Assembly: GCF_003583935.1 (NCBI RefSeq)
Contig: NZ_QYRN01000015.1
Coordinates: 1-44,116 of the forward strand
Direction: 5' to 3'
From: Aureimonas flava
GTDB taxonomy: Bacteria; Pseudomonadota; Alphaproteobacteria; Rhizobiales; Rhizobiaceae
Length of the DNA: 44,116 nt
The notes below the pieces were generated by a model. It saw only the letters and a list, made by a program, of their open reading frames with translations, was not told where the DNA came from and did not search any database. How positions within the stretch are numbered: position 1 is the first letter of the stretch; each line of letters begins with the position of its first letter. Shown here in pieces: positions 8,839 to 17,750 of the stretch. The translations under genes and the position numbers were made by a program.

Positions 8839-9216
8839 CATGCAGTGCGGTTCCTCAAGCACGATCCACCCACACGTTCGCTTCGACCGCTAGGCGGCTT
8901 CCTCGTGCCCGGGTTGCGGATTTCGAGTGGGCGTCGAGAGCTATGGACCGGCGTAGACTGGTCGAAAGCGGATCGACCGCTTCCAAGCGTCCGCTTCCCC
9001 ATCGGTCGTCAGCGCGACCGTGTGATTTCCGGACAGTTCGCTAACTGGCTCGCCCGGCGAAATGCTGTCGTTCGATGCGCCGCGCGAGGCTGAACGCGGT
9101 GACGCGAAAGCCGGACTGCCTTGGACACGATAGGCCCCGCCTACGAGCGTCGGGGTCGACAGTGATCCGATGGAAGGTCCGGCGCTTTGGCGCCGATGCT
9201 TTCCGCGAACCGACGG
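8839..9216. other. Gene-free gap with one small hairpin
   Basis: About 380 bases separate the converging zinc dehydrogenase and glyoxalase-like genes. I recognise no gene, RNA or repeat here. Short open frames have no ribosome binding site and no family resemblance. Near the right side, CGGCGC-TTTG-GCGCCG at 9180-9195 forms a 6-bp stem just beyond the stop of the glyoxalase-like gene and may end its transcript. Confidence 0.5.
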
Positions 9217-10110
9217 CTACGCGGTTTTCGCGCTCGTGACGAAGGCGAGGAACACGTTGCCGAAGCGGGGTGCGTCCGTCAGTACGATGCGCTCGCCCTC
9301 GTCACGGCAGGCCTCGTGTTCCAGGAACGACTTGACGCGGGCGAGATCGGGCGCGGCGATCTCCATGGCGAGATAGCAGGGGCCGAGGTCGCCAGCGATC
9401 TCGGGCGGGATGGGTCCGTAGCGCTTCGCCGCCGCCGCGCGGTCGAGGACAGTGAAGACACCATTGTCGGTTTGGGCACCGAATCCGTCGGCCGTCTCGA
9501 ACAGGGCCGTTTTGCCGTAGAGGGCGGCGAGACGGGCGCGCACGCGGGGCCAGTCCTCGCGCTCGGCCAGGATGGCGACCCCCGCATAGCCCGTGCAGCC
9601 GTTGGGGTGGTCCATCCAAGCCGGAACCTCCACGAGATCGCGGCGGTGCTGCTGGCATGCGAAGTTCGACAGGCGGGGGAGGTCGTCCGACGCGAGGATC
9701 TTCAAGGTCGTCGCGGTGCGATCGGCCTGCCCGTCCGGCAGCGTCACGTCGCGCCCGAACGCGATCGTGCCCTGGCAGGCGACCCCACGCGCCGAAAGGG
9801 TCGCGACATCCTTTTCCGCGTCGTCGCTGTGGAGCGCGCAGAGGGAGATGCCCTCGCGGGCCTTCAGATCGTCGCGAACCGCGCGGCCGAAGCTGAAGCC
9901 TTCGAGCGCCTTCTCGTCGATCAGGGTCTCGTCGTAGACGCCCATCAGCTCGATCAGGCAGTCGCGAAAGATCGCCAGCGACGTGCTCGTGCCCCACGGA
10001 TGGCGGCCGACCGGCGTCATGCGGAAGCCGAGGGCCGCGTAGCGCTCGCGCATCGTGTCGATGTCGCGCACCGCGATGAGCGGGTGGTCGATGCCGAGGA
10101 CATTGGCCAT
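9217..10110 (-). CDS. Glyoxalase-like (VOC superfamily) protein
   Basis: A protein of 297 residues with the layout of the glyoxalase-like VOC group. The N-terminal module begins GIDHPLIAVRDID, with His near residue 8, followed by YAALGFRMTPVGRHPWGTSTSLA and CLIELMGVY. A second module starts near residue 175 (TGYAGVAILAE). Such proteins usually bind a metal and act as lyases, dioxygenases or isomerases, but many are uncharacterised. It lies 21 bases after the serine acetyltransferase gene and is probably co-transcribed with it. No substrate is suggested by the sequence itself. Confidence 0.75.
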   Translation of the reverse strand: MANVLGIDHPLIAVRDIDTMRERYAALGFRMTPVGRHPWGTSTSLAIFRDCLIELMGVYDETLIDEKALEGFSFGRAVRDDLKAREGISLCALHSDDAEKDVATLSARGVACQGTIAFGRDVTLPDGQADRTATTLKILASDDLPRLSNFACQQHRRDLVEVPAWMDHPNGCTGYAGVAILAEREDWPRVRARLAALYGKTALFETADGFGAQTDNGVFTVLDRAAAAKRYGPIPPEIAGDLGPCYLAMEIAAPDLARVKSFLEHEACRDEGERIVLTDAPRFGNVFLAFVTSAKTA

Positions 10111-10131
10111 GTCGCTTGTCGCCCCGTAAGG

Positions 10132-10904
10132 TCAGATGCCGCTGAAGGAAGTGGCGCTGCGCACGCGCTCGCGGGCGGGCACACCGGCGACCGTCGCGTT
10201 CGCGGGCACGCTTTTCGTGACCACCGCGCCCGCTGCCACCACCGCGTTCTCGCCGATGTCGATGTCGCCCAGAAGTATGGCGCCGGCACCGATCGTGCAG
10301 CCGCGCCGGAGGCGCGGGTGGCGCGTTGGCCCGAGATCCTTGAGGTCGGTGCCGAGCGTGACGCCGTGCCAGATCGACACGTCGTCCTCGATCAGCCCCG
10401 TGCTGCCGGCGACGAAGCCGAGCCCATGGTCGAGCCAAAGCCTGCGGCCCATCGGCACGGCGGGGTGGATGTCGTGGTTGAAGGCACGCGCGAACTGGAC
10501 TTTCAACGCGAGCGCCAGGTCGCGGCGGCCCTGCCGCCAGAGTGCGTGTGCGGCGCGGTGTCCGACCAGCGCCTGCAATCCGTTGCCGAAGAGAAGCGCG
10601 CCGACCCCGCCATTGGGATCGTTGTCCTTGCGGCCGGTGGTCTCGATGTCGGATAGGGCCGCCGAGAGTGCGTCATGGTCCGAAGCGAAGACTTCGAGAC
10701 AGAGAGCGCGGGCTTGGGCGCGGCGGGCTGGATCGGCGATCGCCGCGCCGAGCACCGCGGACAGGAGATGCGCGTCGTCTTCGGCATCCTCCGCCCGAAG
10801 ACCGTAGACGGCACAGAGCGTTGGGTCGCACTCCAGAAACGCGCGTGCGGCCTGCGCGAGGGTATGGGCAGCGGGGAAGGGGAGATGGGGACCGTCATCG
10901 TCAT
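10132..10904 (-). pseudogene. cysE: Serine O-acetyltransferase, apparent N-terminal frameshift
   Basis: CysE transfers an acetyl group to serine, the first step of cysteine synthesis. The body (10132 to about 10755) has the left-handed beta-helix hexapeptide repeats and the CysE motifs DIHPAVPMGRR, LDHGLGFV, DDVSIWHGVTLG and VVAAGAVVTKSVPANATVAGVPAR. The frame continues upstream with protein-like sequence (AQAARAFLECDPTL, DDAHLLSAVLG) but has no ATG there. A good start, AAGGAG at 10909-10914 followed by ATG codons at 10904 and 10898, lies in another frame. One extra base in one of the C4 runs at 10873-10890 (minus strand) would join them. Either this is a real frameshift, a base-call error, or translation starts at the GTG at 10755 and gives a 207-residue product. 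Confidence 0.7.
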
Positions 10905-10953
10905 CGGGCTCCTTCGACGTGCACCCCGTTGCATCGATCCCGCTCGGGACGTG

Positions 10954-10973
10954 CCCGCCGTTCTAGCGGCGGG
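10954..10973 (-). other. Intercistronic hairpin after the aldehyde dehydrogenase gene
   Basis: CCCGCCG (10954-10960) and CGGCGGG (10967-10973) form a perfect 7-bp stem with loop TTCTAG. It is placed between the aldehyde dehydrogenase stop and the cysE start. No T-run follows, so it may be a processing or stability element rather than a terminator. Confidence 0.4.
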
Positions 10974-11027
10974 ACATCGTCGCTGCCAGGGGGACGGACC
11001 GAAGCCGGTCCGCCCGTCGCATCTCGG

Positions 11028-12569
11028 TCAGTCTGCGGAGTAGCCGAAGGCCACGGCCGGATCGGCCGCGGTTTCGACCCAGACGCTCTTGGTCGCCGTG
11101 TAGGCCAAGAGGCCCTCGCGGCCGCTGGAGCGGCCGTAGCCGCTGCGCCCGAAGCCGCCGAAGGGCGACATGACGTTGATGGTCTTGTAGCCGTTGATCC
11201 AGAACGTGCCGGCGCGCACGCCGTGGGCGACGCGGTGCGCGCGACCGACATCGCGGGTCCAGACGGCGCCTGCCAATCCGTAGACGGTGCCGTTGGCCAG
11301 CCGGATCGCTTCGTCCTCGTCCTCGAAAGGCGTCACCGCCACCACCGGGCCGAACACTTCCTGCTGCGCGATTTCCTGGGTGGGCTTCACGCCGTCGAGG
11401 ATCGTCGGCGCGTAGAAATAACCGCCGGAGTCCTCGAGGTCCGCCGGCTTGGCACCGCCGAGCGCGAGTTCGGCGCCGTCGCCGAGGCTCCGGCGCACCA
11501 TCTCGTCGATCTTCGACCATTGGCGCAGGTTGTTGATCGGACCGATCTGGGTCGTCTCGTTCAAGGGTGAGCCGACCGGGATGCGGCTCGTGGCGCGCGC
11601 GAACTTCTCCACGAACTCGGCATGGATCGAGCGGTGGACGAGAAGGCGCGAACCCGCGACGCAGCTCTGGCCGGCGCCCCCGAAGATCGCGGACTGGGCG
11701 CCGAGGATGGCGCGGTCGAGATCGGCGTCGGGGAAGACGATGTTGCCCGACTTGCCGCCGAGCTCCAGGATGCAGGGCACGATGTTGCGCGCGGCCGATT
11801 GCGCGATGGCCGAGCCAGCGCCCTCCGAGCCGACGAAGACGACGAGGGCGGTCTTGTCGTGCGAGATCGCGGCCTGACCCGTCGTGGTTCCGCCGCCGGC
11901 GAGCACGTTGACGAGACCCTTGGGCGCGCCCGCGCGCTCGCACAGGACCCCGAGGACGAGGGTGGCCAGCGGGGTCAGTTCCGACGGCTTGATGACGACG
12001 CCGTTGCCGGCCGCGATCGCCGGGGCGATCTGCCAGCCGCCGGTGAAGAGCGGCGCGTTCCAGGGGGTGATCTGGACCACGACGCCGAGCGGATCGTGGC
12101 GGGTGTAGTTGAGATGCGAGGAGGGGACGGGAATGACCTCGCCGTGCAGCTTGTCGCACCAGCCGCCGTAATAGTCGAACATGTCTGCGACGCGGCCCGC
12201 CTCGCCGCGCACGTCGCGGATCGGACGGCCGGCCGAGCGGCATTCGAGTTCGGCGATCGCCTCCTCGTTCTGGCGGATCAGGCGAGCGATCTCGAACATG
12301 ACGCGGCCGCGCGCCGAAGCGGTCATCGCAGCCCACGCGCGCTGCGCCTTCTCGGCCGCCGCCATCGCCGCGTCTACCACCGGGGCGCCCGCGTCGCGGA
12401 AGCTGGCGAAGACCCGGCCCGTCGCCGGGTCGGTGAGGTCGAGCGTCTCGCCGGTGCCGGCCAAGACCGCGCCGCCCACAAAGCTGCCGATTTCCGAGCC
12501 GGGCAGGAAGGCGCCGAGAAGCTCGCGGATGCGCGCGGAAGGATCGACGTGGAAGGCGATGTCACCCAT
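11028..12569 (-). CDS. NAD(P)-dependent aldehyde dehydrogenase
   Basis: An aldehyde dehydrogenase of 513 residues that oxidises an aldehyde to an acid. Catalytic parts are complete: oxyanion Asn in ITPWNAPLF, general-base Glu in LELGGKSGN, nucleophile Cys in GGAGQSCVAGSR, and the C-terminal motif PFGGFGRSGYGR. The chosen ATG at 12569 gives MGDIAFHVD and overlaps the last 8 bases of the upstream dehydrogenase gene, so the two are translationally coupled. The frame stays open upstream but inside the other gene. The partner suggests successive oxidation of a hydroxy acid and an aldehyde, but no specific substrate can be named. Confidence 0.9.
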   Translation of the reverse strand: MGDIAFHVDPSARIRELLGAFLPGSEIGSFVGGAVLAGTGETLDLTDPATGRVFASFRDAGAPVVDAAMAAAEKAQRAWAAMTASARGRVMFEIARLIRQNEEAIAELECRSAGRPIRDVRGEAGRVADMFDYYGGWCDKLHGEVIPVPSSHLNYTRHDPLGVVVQITPWNAPLFTGGWQIAPAIAAGNGVVIKPSELTPLATLVLGVLCERAGAPKGLVNVLAGGGTTTGQAAISHDKTALVVFVGSEGAGSAIAQSAARNIVPCILELGGKSGNIVFPDADLDRAILGAQSAIFGGAGQSCVAGSRLLVHRSIHAEFVEKFARATSRIPVGSPLNETTQIGPINNLRQWSKIDEMVRRSLGDGAELALGGAKPADLEDSGGYFYAPTILDGVKPTQEIAQQEVFGPVVAVTPFEDEDEAIRLANGTVYGLAGAVWTRDVGRAHRVAHGVRAGTFWINGYKTINVMSPFGGFGRSGYGRSSGREGLLAYTATKSVWVETAADPAVAFGYSAD

Positions 12570-13482
12570 GGGAGGCACCCTTTGCGGCTGGCGTTTCGTT
12601 CGGGTCCTTGAAGGCACCCATGCGGGTGAAGTCGTCGCGGTCGGAGACCGTGTCGCCGCTTTCGGCCCAGAGGCGCGCGGCCTCCGTGGTCAGCGGGAGG
12701 GAGACACCGCTCTCAGCCGCCAGCGCCTGGGCGAGGCGTACGTCCTTGCGCATCAGCCCGGCGGTGAAGCCGCTGTCGAAGCGCTCGGACATGATCCACG
12801 TGGGAAAGTGGACGTCGCTGAGGAAGGACTTGCCCGAGGCGGCGTTGAGGACGCGCAGCACCGCGTCCGGGCTGACGCCGGCGGCGGCGGCGAGCTTCAG
12901 CCCTTCCGCCGTCGTGATCATATGGGCCGCGACGAGGAGGTTGTTGACGAGCTTGGCGACGTTGCCGGCCCCGCTCGGGCCGACATGCAGGATCTTGGTT
13001 GCCATGGCTTCGATCACCGGACGGGCGAGGGCGAAGTCCGCCTCCTCGCCGCCGATCATCATGGCGAGGCTGCCCGATGCCGCGCCCGCCGGGCCGCCGC
13101 TCACCGGCGCGTCGAGGAAGCCGTGCCCGGCCTGCCCAAGGCGTCGCGCCAGGTCGCGGCTGACCTCGGGTTCCGAAGTGGAGGTGTCGACGATGACGAC
13201 GCGCCCGCCCGTGGCCGACCCGATGCGCGCGAAATGCTCGTCCACGACGCCCGCCACGTCCTTGGCGGTGGGCAGCGAGAAGACGACGAACTCCGCCCGT
13301 GCCAGGGCGTCGCCGAGCGCCGCCGCGGGTTCGACGCCCCCGGCCGCCGCCTCGTCGAGGCGCGCCTGCGAGAGATCGAAGCCGAGGGTGCGGAAACCCT
13401 TCGACGCGAGCGTCTTCGCCATGCCGACGCCCATGGCCCCGAGGCCGACCACGGCCACCGTCGTTGGGTTCGCTTCACTCAT
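12562..13482 (-). CDS. Beta-hydroxyacid dehydrogenase (3-hydroxyisobutyrate dehydrogenase family)
   Basis: A dehydrogenase of 306 residues. It has the Rossmann motif VVGLGAMGVGMA near residue 12, the substrate motif DAPVSGGPAGAASG, and the catalytic Lys region AKLVNNLLVAAHM. The family includes 3-hydroxyisobutyrate, tartronate-semialdehyde and L-threonate dehydrogenases, which cannot be separated by eye here. The ATG at 13482 (MSEANPTT) fits the family start. Its end overlaps the aldehyde dehydrogenase gene. A LysR gene lies directly upstream in the same direction and may regulate the pair. Confidence 0.85.
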   Translation of the reverse strand: MSEANPTTVAVVGLGAMGVGMAKTLASKGFRTLGFDLSQARLDEAAAGGVEPAAALGDALARAEFVVFSLPTAKDVAGVVDEHFARIGSATGGRVVIVDTSTSEPEVSRDLARRLGQAGHGFLDAPVSGGPAGAASGSLAMMIGGEEADFALARPVIEAMATKILHVGPSGAGNVAKLVNNLLVAAHMITTAEGLKLAAAAGVSPDAVLRVLNAASGKSFLSDVHFPTWIMSERFDSGFTAGLMRKDVRLAQALAAESGVSLPLTTEAARLWAESGDTVSDRDDFTRMGAFKDPNETPAAKGASHG

Positions 13483-13664
13483 GCCGGCATCCTCGTGGAT
13501 CGTGGGTGCGGAGAACGCTCGCGGCTCCCGGGAAGAGCGCGGATCGGCCGCTTCATCGGTGAGGTTCCAGGATGCGGCGGGGGCCCGGTAGTCGCTTCGC
13601 GGCATACGGTGCGTTGCTGCCGACGCAACGCGGGCTCGGCGGGTTCCCGATCGTCCATCCCGGC

Positions 13665-14582
13665 TCAGTCTCGGAACGCCGCCATCTCCCGCGCGAGGCA
13701 CGTTGCGAGCTGTTCCACCGAGGCGGGCAGCCGGCGGTGCGCGCGCACGATGAGATGCGCCGACGCTTCCAGGAGAAGCGGATCGGTCAGTTCGCGTGTC
13801 GCCACCGTGCCGTGCGCGACCTCGGTGGACACGGCAAAGCGCGGCAGAAAGGTGACGCCGAGACGGGCGGCGACGAACTGGCGAAGAGCGTCGATCGAGC
13901 GCGTTTCGAGAACAGGCGTGAGGGCCATGCCGGCATCGGCGGCCACGCGGCCGACGAGCTGGCGCACGCCGTGTCCGGGCGACAGGAGGGCCGTCGGCTC
14001 GCCGAGGCAGTCCGCCAGCGTCAGGTCGGAGCGCCGGAGAAGCGCGTGACCGGGCGGGGCGACGAGGCAGAGCGGCTGGCGCCGGATCGCGAGGGAGCGG
14101 ATTCGGATGTCGACGAGCGGGTTGTAGGCGATGGCGATATCGGCCTCGCCGTTGGTGATGGCGTCCACCATGCGCTCGGTGCTGCCGAGGGTGAGGGTGT
14201 AGCGGATGCCGGGATGGTTGGAGAGCGAGGTTCGTAGTCCATGGTGGATGAAGTCCGAGACGAGACCTTCGGCGCAGATGATCCGCACCCTTGCCCGCTG
14301 CAGGCCCCGCAAGCCGTCGAGTTGCTCGGTCAGGAGGCCGTGATCCTCGATCACGCGCTTGCCGTGCTCGCGCACGAGTTCCCCGGCCTCGGTGAGGAGT
14401 ACGCCCTTGGCGGTGCGCTCGAACAGGGGAAGGCCGAGCGCATGCTCCAGCTCGGCGATCTGGCGGCTGACGACGGAGGGCGCGACATTCAAATGCTCGG
14501 CCGCGCGCCGGATGGAGCCGGTGCGCACTACCGTCATGAAATGCTTGAGGCCCTTGGCGTCGATCGTGTGCATGCCGCCCAT
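13665..14582 (-). CDS. LysR-family transcriptional regulator
   Basis: A regulator of 305 residues. The N-terminal helix-turn-helix is at about 5-65 (KGLKHFMTVVRTGSIRRAA, VAPSVVSRQIAELEHALG, LFERTAKGVLLTEAG). The periplasmic-binding-like effector domain follows from about residue 90. The start is ATG at 14582 or the ATG three codons later (MHTID). It sits between the M20 amidohydrolase cluster and the two dehydrogenase genes, all leftward, and could control either. No clear operator was found. Confidence 0.85.
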   Translation of the reverse strand: MGGMHTIDAKGLKHFMTVVRTGSIRRAAEHLNVAPSVVSRQIAELEHALGLPLFERTAKGVLLTEAGELVREHGKRVIEDHGLLTEQLDGLRGLQRARVRIICAEGLVSDFIHHGLRTSLSNHPGIRYTLTLGSTERMVDAITNGEADIAIAYNPLVDIRIRSLAIRRQPLCLVAPPGHALLRRSDLTLADCLGEPTALLSPGHGVRQLVGRVAADAGMALTPVLETRSIDALRQFVAARLGVTFLPRFAVSTEVAHGTVATRELTDPLLLEASAHLIVRAHRRLPASVEQLATCLAREMAAFRD

Positions 14583-14648
14583 CCGCCGGGAGAGGCGCGA
14601 CGCGCGCCGGCTCCCGGCATAGTCTGGCGCACGTTGACGCCCGCCTTC

Positions 14649-15806
14649 TTAAGCCCGCAGCGAGGCGGCGACCAGCGCGGTCCAGAGGCGGACGCCGTCC
14701 GGAATGATCGCGTCGTTGAAGTCGAAGCGCGGCGAATGGAGGCCGGGGTTCTCGCCGTCCTGGCGGCTGCCGAGCCAGAGATAGCAGCCTGGCCGCTCCG
14801 CCAGCATGAAGGCGAAGTCCTCGGCCGCCATGCTGGGCGCGGCGTCCACGACCCGCAGGCCTGTCGACCCCGCCGCATCGCGCGCGAAGGCCGCCGCCGC
14901 CGGATCGTTGATCGTCGCAGGATAGCGGCGCCGGTAATCGACGCGCGCCGTGCAGCCCATCGCGCCCGCGACGCCGCCAGCGACGTCCGACACGCGCTGC
15001 TCCACGAGATCGCCGACGGCCGGGTCGAACCAGCGGGTCGTGCCGCGTAAGGCTACCGTCTCGGGGATGACGTTGTAGGCGTCGCCGCCATGGATCTGCG
15101 TGACCGAGACGACGGCCGCTTCCAACGGCGAGACGTTGCGGCTCGCGATCGTCTGGAGTGCGGACACGACCTGCGCCGCCGCCGCGACGGGATCGGCCCC
15201 CTCGTGCGGCATGGCGCCGTGCGAGCCGCGCCCCGAGACGGCGATCTCGAAGGTGGCGAAGGCGGCCATCATCGCCCCTTCGCGCGCGACGACGCAGCCC
15301 GTCTCGAGCGCCGGCCAGTTGTGGAGACCGAAGACGCGGTCCGCCGGGCAGTCGCGGAACAGACCGCCCCGCACCATCTCCAGCGCGCCGCCCTCGACCT
15401 CCTCGGCGGGCTGGAACACGAAATGCACGGTGCCGTCGAGACCGGTCATGCGGCTCGACGTGCGCGCGGCTGCGAGCGCCACCGCGACATGGCCGTCATG
15501 CCCGCAGGCATGCATGACGCCCGGCACCGTCGAGGCGTAAGAGGCGCCGGTTTCCTCGACGATGGGCAGGGCGTCCATGTCGGCGCGGATCGCGATCGCG
15601 CGCCGCGAGGTGCCGCGCGACAGGGTGCCGACGACGCCCGTGCGCCCGATGCCGGTGCGCACCTCGAAGCCCCATTCGGCCAGTCGCTCCGCGACGAAGT
15701 CGGCCGTCGCGTGCTCTTCGTAGGCGAGCTCGGGCTTGGCATGCAGCATCCGCCGCCACGCCACCGCCTGTTCCATCTCCGACGAGGGCAGTTCCAGGGT
15801 CGCCAA
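14649..15806 (-). CDS. M20-family amidohydrolase (M20D, hippurate hydrolase-like)
   Basis: A metal-dependent amidohydrolase of 385 residues that likely cleaves N-acyl or amide-linked amino acids. Motifs are RRMLHAKPELAYEE near the N-terminus, metal ligands in MHACGHDGHV and QPAEEVEGGA, the GLHNWPALETG motif, the dimerisation-lid segment GRGSHGAMPHEGADP, and the last metal His/Glu region APSMAAEDFAF. I chose a TTG start at 15806 because AAGGAGG lies 6 bases before it (15813-15819); the next upstream in-frame start has no such site. It follows the small membrane protein gene by 26 bases and forms a module with it and DUF3100. Confidence 0.85.
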   Translation of the reverse strand: MATLELPSSEMEQAVAWRRMLHAKPELAYEEHATADFVAERLAEWGFEVRTGIGRTGVVGTLSRGTSRRAIAIRADMDALPIVEETGASYASTVPGVMHACGHDGHVAVALAAARTSSRMTGLDGTVHFVFQPAEEVEGGALEMVRGGLFRDCPADRVFGLHNWPALETGCVVAREGAMMAAFATFEIAVSGRGSHGAMPHEGADPVAAAAQVVSALQTIASRNVSPLEAAVVSVTQIHGGDAYNVIPETVALRGTTRWFDPAVGDLVEQRVSDVAGGVAGAMGCTARVDYRRRYPATINDPAAAAFARDAAGSTGLRVVDAAPSMAAEDFAFMLAERPGCYLWLGSRQDGENPGLHSPRFDFNDAIIPDGVRLWTALVAASLRA

Positions 15807-15832
15807 GGCCGGCCTCCTTCCCGCGCGTTCGT

Positions 15833-16342
15833 TCACTGGCCGAGGCGCAGCGTGAGGTCCGCGATGACCACCGAGCCGAGATAGGTGCCGAGCATGACGC
15901 AGACCGCGACGATGACGATCTTCCAGCCCGAGCGGCGGGCGATGGCGAACTCGTTCGCCGTCAGCGCAAGGCCGGCATAGGCGAGGGCGGGGGTCGCCAG
16001 CGCCAGGAAATTGAGCTTGCCGACGGCGTCCGTCACGAAGGCCGAGCCGGGCACGCCGGGAATGGTGACGACGATCGCGACCAACGAGATCCACGCGACG
16101 CTCGGCAGGTAGAAGGGGATGAAGCGCGCCATCGCGAGCCCGACGACGCAGACCGCGAAGAGGACCGCCATGCCGGGCAGGGCCTCCAGCGGGGAGGTGC
16201 CCGTGCCGATCCAGTTGGCGAAGAGGCCAAGGGCGCAGGCGATGACGAGAAGGGCGCAATGTCTGGCGACGTCGATCCGGCGCTCGTCCTCCTGCTGGAG
16301 AAGGTCGGCGGCGGCGTCGGCGATGGGATTGGTTTGGGTCAT
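15833..16342 (-). CDS. Small membrane protein paired with DUF3100
   Basis: A protein of 169 residues. About 30 polar residues at the N-terminus are followed by four or five hydrophobic segments, including CALLVIACALGLFANWI, GMAVLFAVCVVGLAMARF, VAWISLVAIVVTIPGV and IVIVAVCVMLGTYLGSVVIADL. I do not recognise a named family with certainty. It sits 22 bases after the larger DUF3100 membrane protein and before the M20 hydrolase. The two membrane proteins may form one transporter that exports or imports the hydrolase's substrate or product. The ATG at 16342 (MTQTNPIAD) is preceded by AAGGA. Confidence 0.6.
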   Translation of the reverse strand: MTQTNPIADAAADLLQQEDERRIDVARHCALLVIACALGLFANWIGTGTSPLEALPGMAVLFAVCVVGLAMARFIPFYLPSVAWISLVAIVVTIPGVPGSAFVTDAVGKLNFLALATPALAYAGLALTANEFAIARRSGWKIVIVAVCVMLGTYLGSVVIADLTLRLGQ

Positions 16343-16364
16343 GGGTCCGATCCTTCGCGAGGGG

Positions 16365-17186
16365 TCAGTTCGAGGCGCCGGCGAACTCGGCGGGGCGCGC
16401 CCGGCGATAGAGCCACTCGGTGAGGGGAAGCGCGATGAAGAGGCCGACATAGAGGCCCGTCGCGTAGGTCAGGATGTTGCTGGCGGCGGCGAGCGCCAGG
16501 ATCGTGTCCCCCTGTTCGGGCAGCGCCGCGACGAGCCCGCCCGTGCAGGCCGCCAGCATCGAGCCCGAGCCGACGCCGCAGGACATGGCGAGCGCGCGCA
16601 CGTCGAAGACGTCGAGGGCTAGGATCAGCGGCGGCATGATGGCGAAGACGAAGGTGCCGATCAGCGTGCCCACGGCATAGACGCCCATCGCGCCCGCTCC
16701 CTCGGGGCTGTTCAGTCCATACTTGTCGGCGATGAGCGCGAGGTTCGGCTCACGATCGATCGAGAAGGTGGCGCCGATCGCCTCCCGGCCCATGCGAAGC
16801 AGGAAGACCGCGATGGGGAAGGCGAGTGCGATCGTGCCGAGATTGCCGAGTTCCTGGATCACTAGGGCTGGACCGGCTTCGATGATCTTGTCGATCTGCG
16901 GCCCGACCGTGGTGCCGAACTTGGCGATGAAGGGCATGATCGCGATGGTGATCATCGTGCTGGCGAGCTTCACGGAGACCGGCGGCAGGAGCTTGCGCGT
17001 GGCGGGCAGGATCGCCGGGTTGAGTGCGATGCCGACGGCGAAGGCGTAAAGGATCGGCAGGAGGATGACGGTCCCCACACCGATCGGAATGCGGATGATA
17101 CCGACCAGTTCCGCGACGGCGACGATGCCGAGCACGAGGAGATGGAGGGGGATGAACTTCGCCATGCCAGGTCTGGTCATCGACAT
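16365..17186 (-). CDS. DUF3100-type integral membrane protein
   Basis: A hydrophobic protein of 273 residues with about eight membrane segments. It resembles DUF3100 proteins in its opening LLVLGIVAVAELVGIIRIPIG, its middle PALVIQELGNLGTIALAFPIAVFLLRMGREAIGA in outline, and its GVGSGSMLAACTGG motif. The ATG at 17186 has GGAGG four bases upstream. It is the first gene of the leftward module DUF3100, small membrane protein, M20 amidohydrolase. Its function is unknown; the glycine-rich, symmetric layout suggests a transporter. A palindrome at 17243-17254 lies upstream. Confidence 0.7.
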   Translation of the reverse strand: MSMTRPGMAKFIPLHLLVLGIVAVAELVGIIRIPIGVGTVILLPILYAFAVGIALNPAILPATRKLLPPVSVKLASTMITIAIMPFIAKFGTTVGPQIDKIIEAGPALVIQELGNLGTIALAFPIAVFLLRMGREAIGATFSIDREPNLALIADKYGLNSPEGAGAMGVYAVGTLIGTFVFAIMPPLILALDVFDVRALAMSCGVGSGSMLAACTGGLVAALPEQGDTILALAAASNILTYATGLYVGLFIALPLTEWLYRRARPAEFAGASN

Positions 17187-17242
17187 GCTGCCTCCGATTG
17201 CCAAAGACCGCGGTGCACAAATTGGCGGCTTTTCTGGCTTGG

Positions 17243-17254
17243 CTGAATTTTCAG
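17243..17254. promoter_or_regulatory. Palindrome upstream of the DUF3100 gene
   Basis: CTGAATTTTCAG has perfect 5-base arms (CTGAA/TTCAG) around TT and lies 57-68 bases before the DUF3100 start, in a locally AT-rich patch. This is a suitable place for a regulator site. The regulator is unknown; the LysR at 13665-14582 is one candidate. Confidence 0.3.
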
Positions 17255-17750
17255 GCAGCGTCGGCGAGTTGACCCGCTCGTAGTAGGGGCCACGGCGGCA
17301 ACGAAGTGTTGCGAGTGGTGCAACGCTTGGATCCGCCGGACGCGATGGTGCCGGAGGAGCTTTCGCGTTCACGGGTTCCACGCAATGGCCTGATTCGCTT
17401 GGATCAGGTGCGACGGAGGATGTCTCGACGGACGCCCGAAGATCGGTTCCCGTTGGAATGCTTCGGGGACGGCACGCTTCAAATCAACAGGTTCTGATCC
17501 TATGGCTGGGCTCAGCGTGTAGGCTGCGACCGGGGACCTGATCCGCCAGGAGCGCAACGGCAACGTGATGAAGGGCTTTAGGGGCGTTCCCGCAGCCGCA
17601 GGCACGAGCGCATGACGCGGGTTATGACGAACCTGCGGTGGAGTGCCGGTCCGGTGACCTTCCGGCCGACTGACCGCGCCTGAAGCGCGATGCCGGGCGG
17701 TTACGCACGGGGTGGGCCGGCAAGCCGGGTGGGCCGCAGGCAGGTGTCGC
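17255..17750. other. Gene-free gap between DUF3100 and the GGDEF-EAL gene
   Basis: About 500 bases without a convincing gene. Short frames on both strands (for example plus-strand 17306-17497) lack a ribosome binding site and resemble nothing I know. Near 17708-17741 the motif GGGTGGGCCG occurs twice, a few bases apart. No transposase or tRNA remnant was recognised. Confidence 0.45.

Noticed and set aside
8811-9093. Small plus-strand frames in the 8.8-9.1 kb gap
   Set aside because: No ribosome binding site and no family resemblance.
17306-17497. 62-codon plus-strand frame in the 17.3-17.5 kb gap
   Set aside because: No ribosome site and no recognisable similarity; the amino-acid pattern is Arg/Pro-rich as in non-coding GC-rich sequence.
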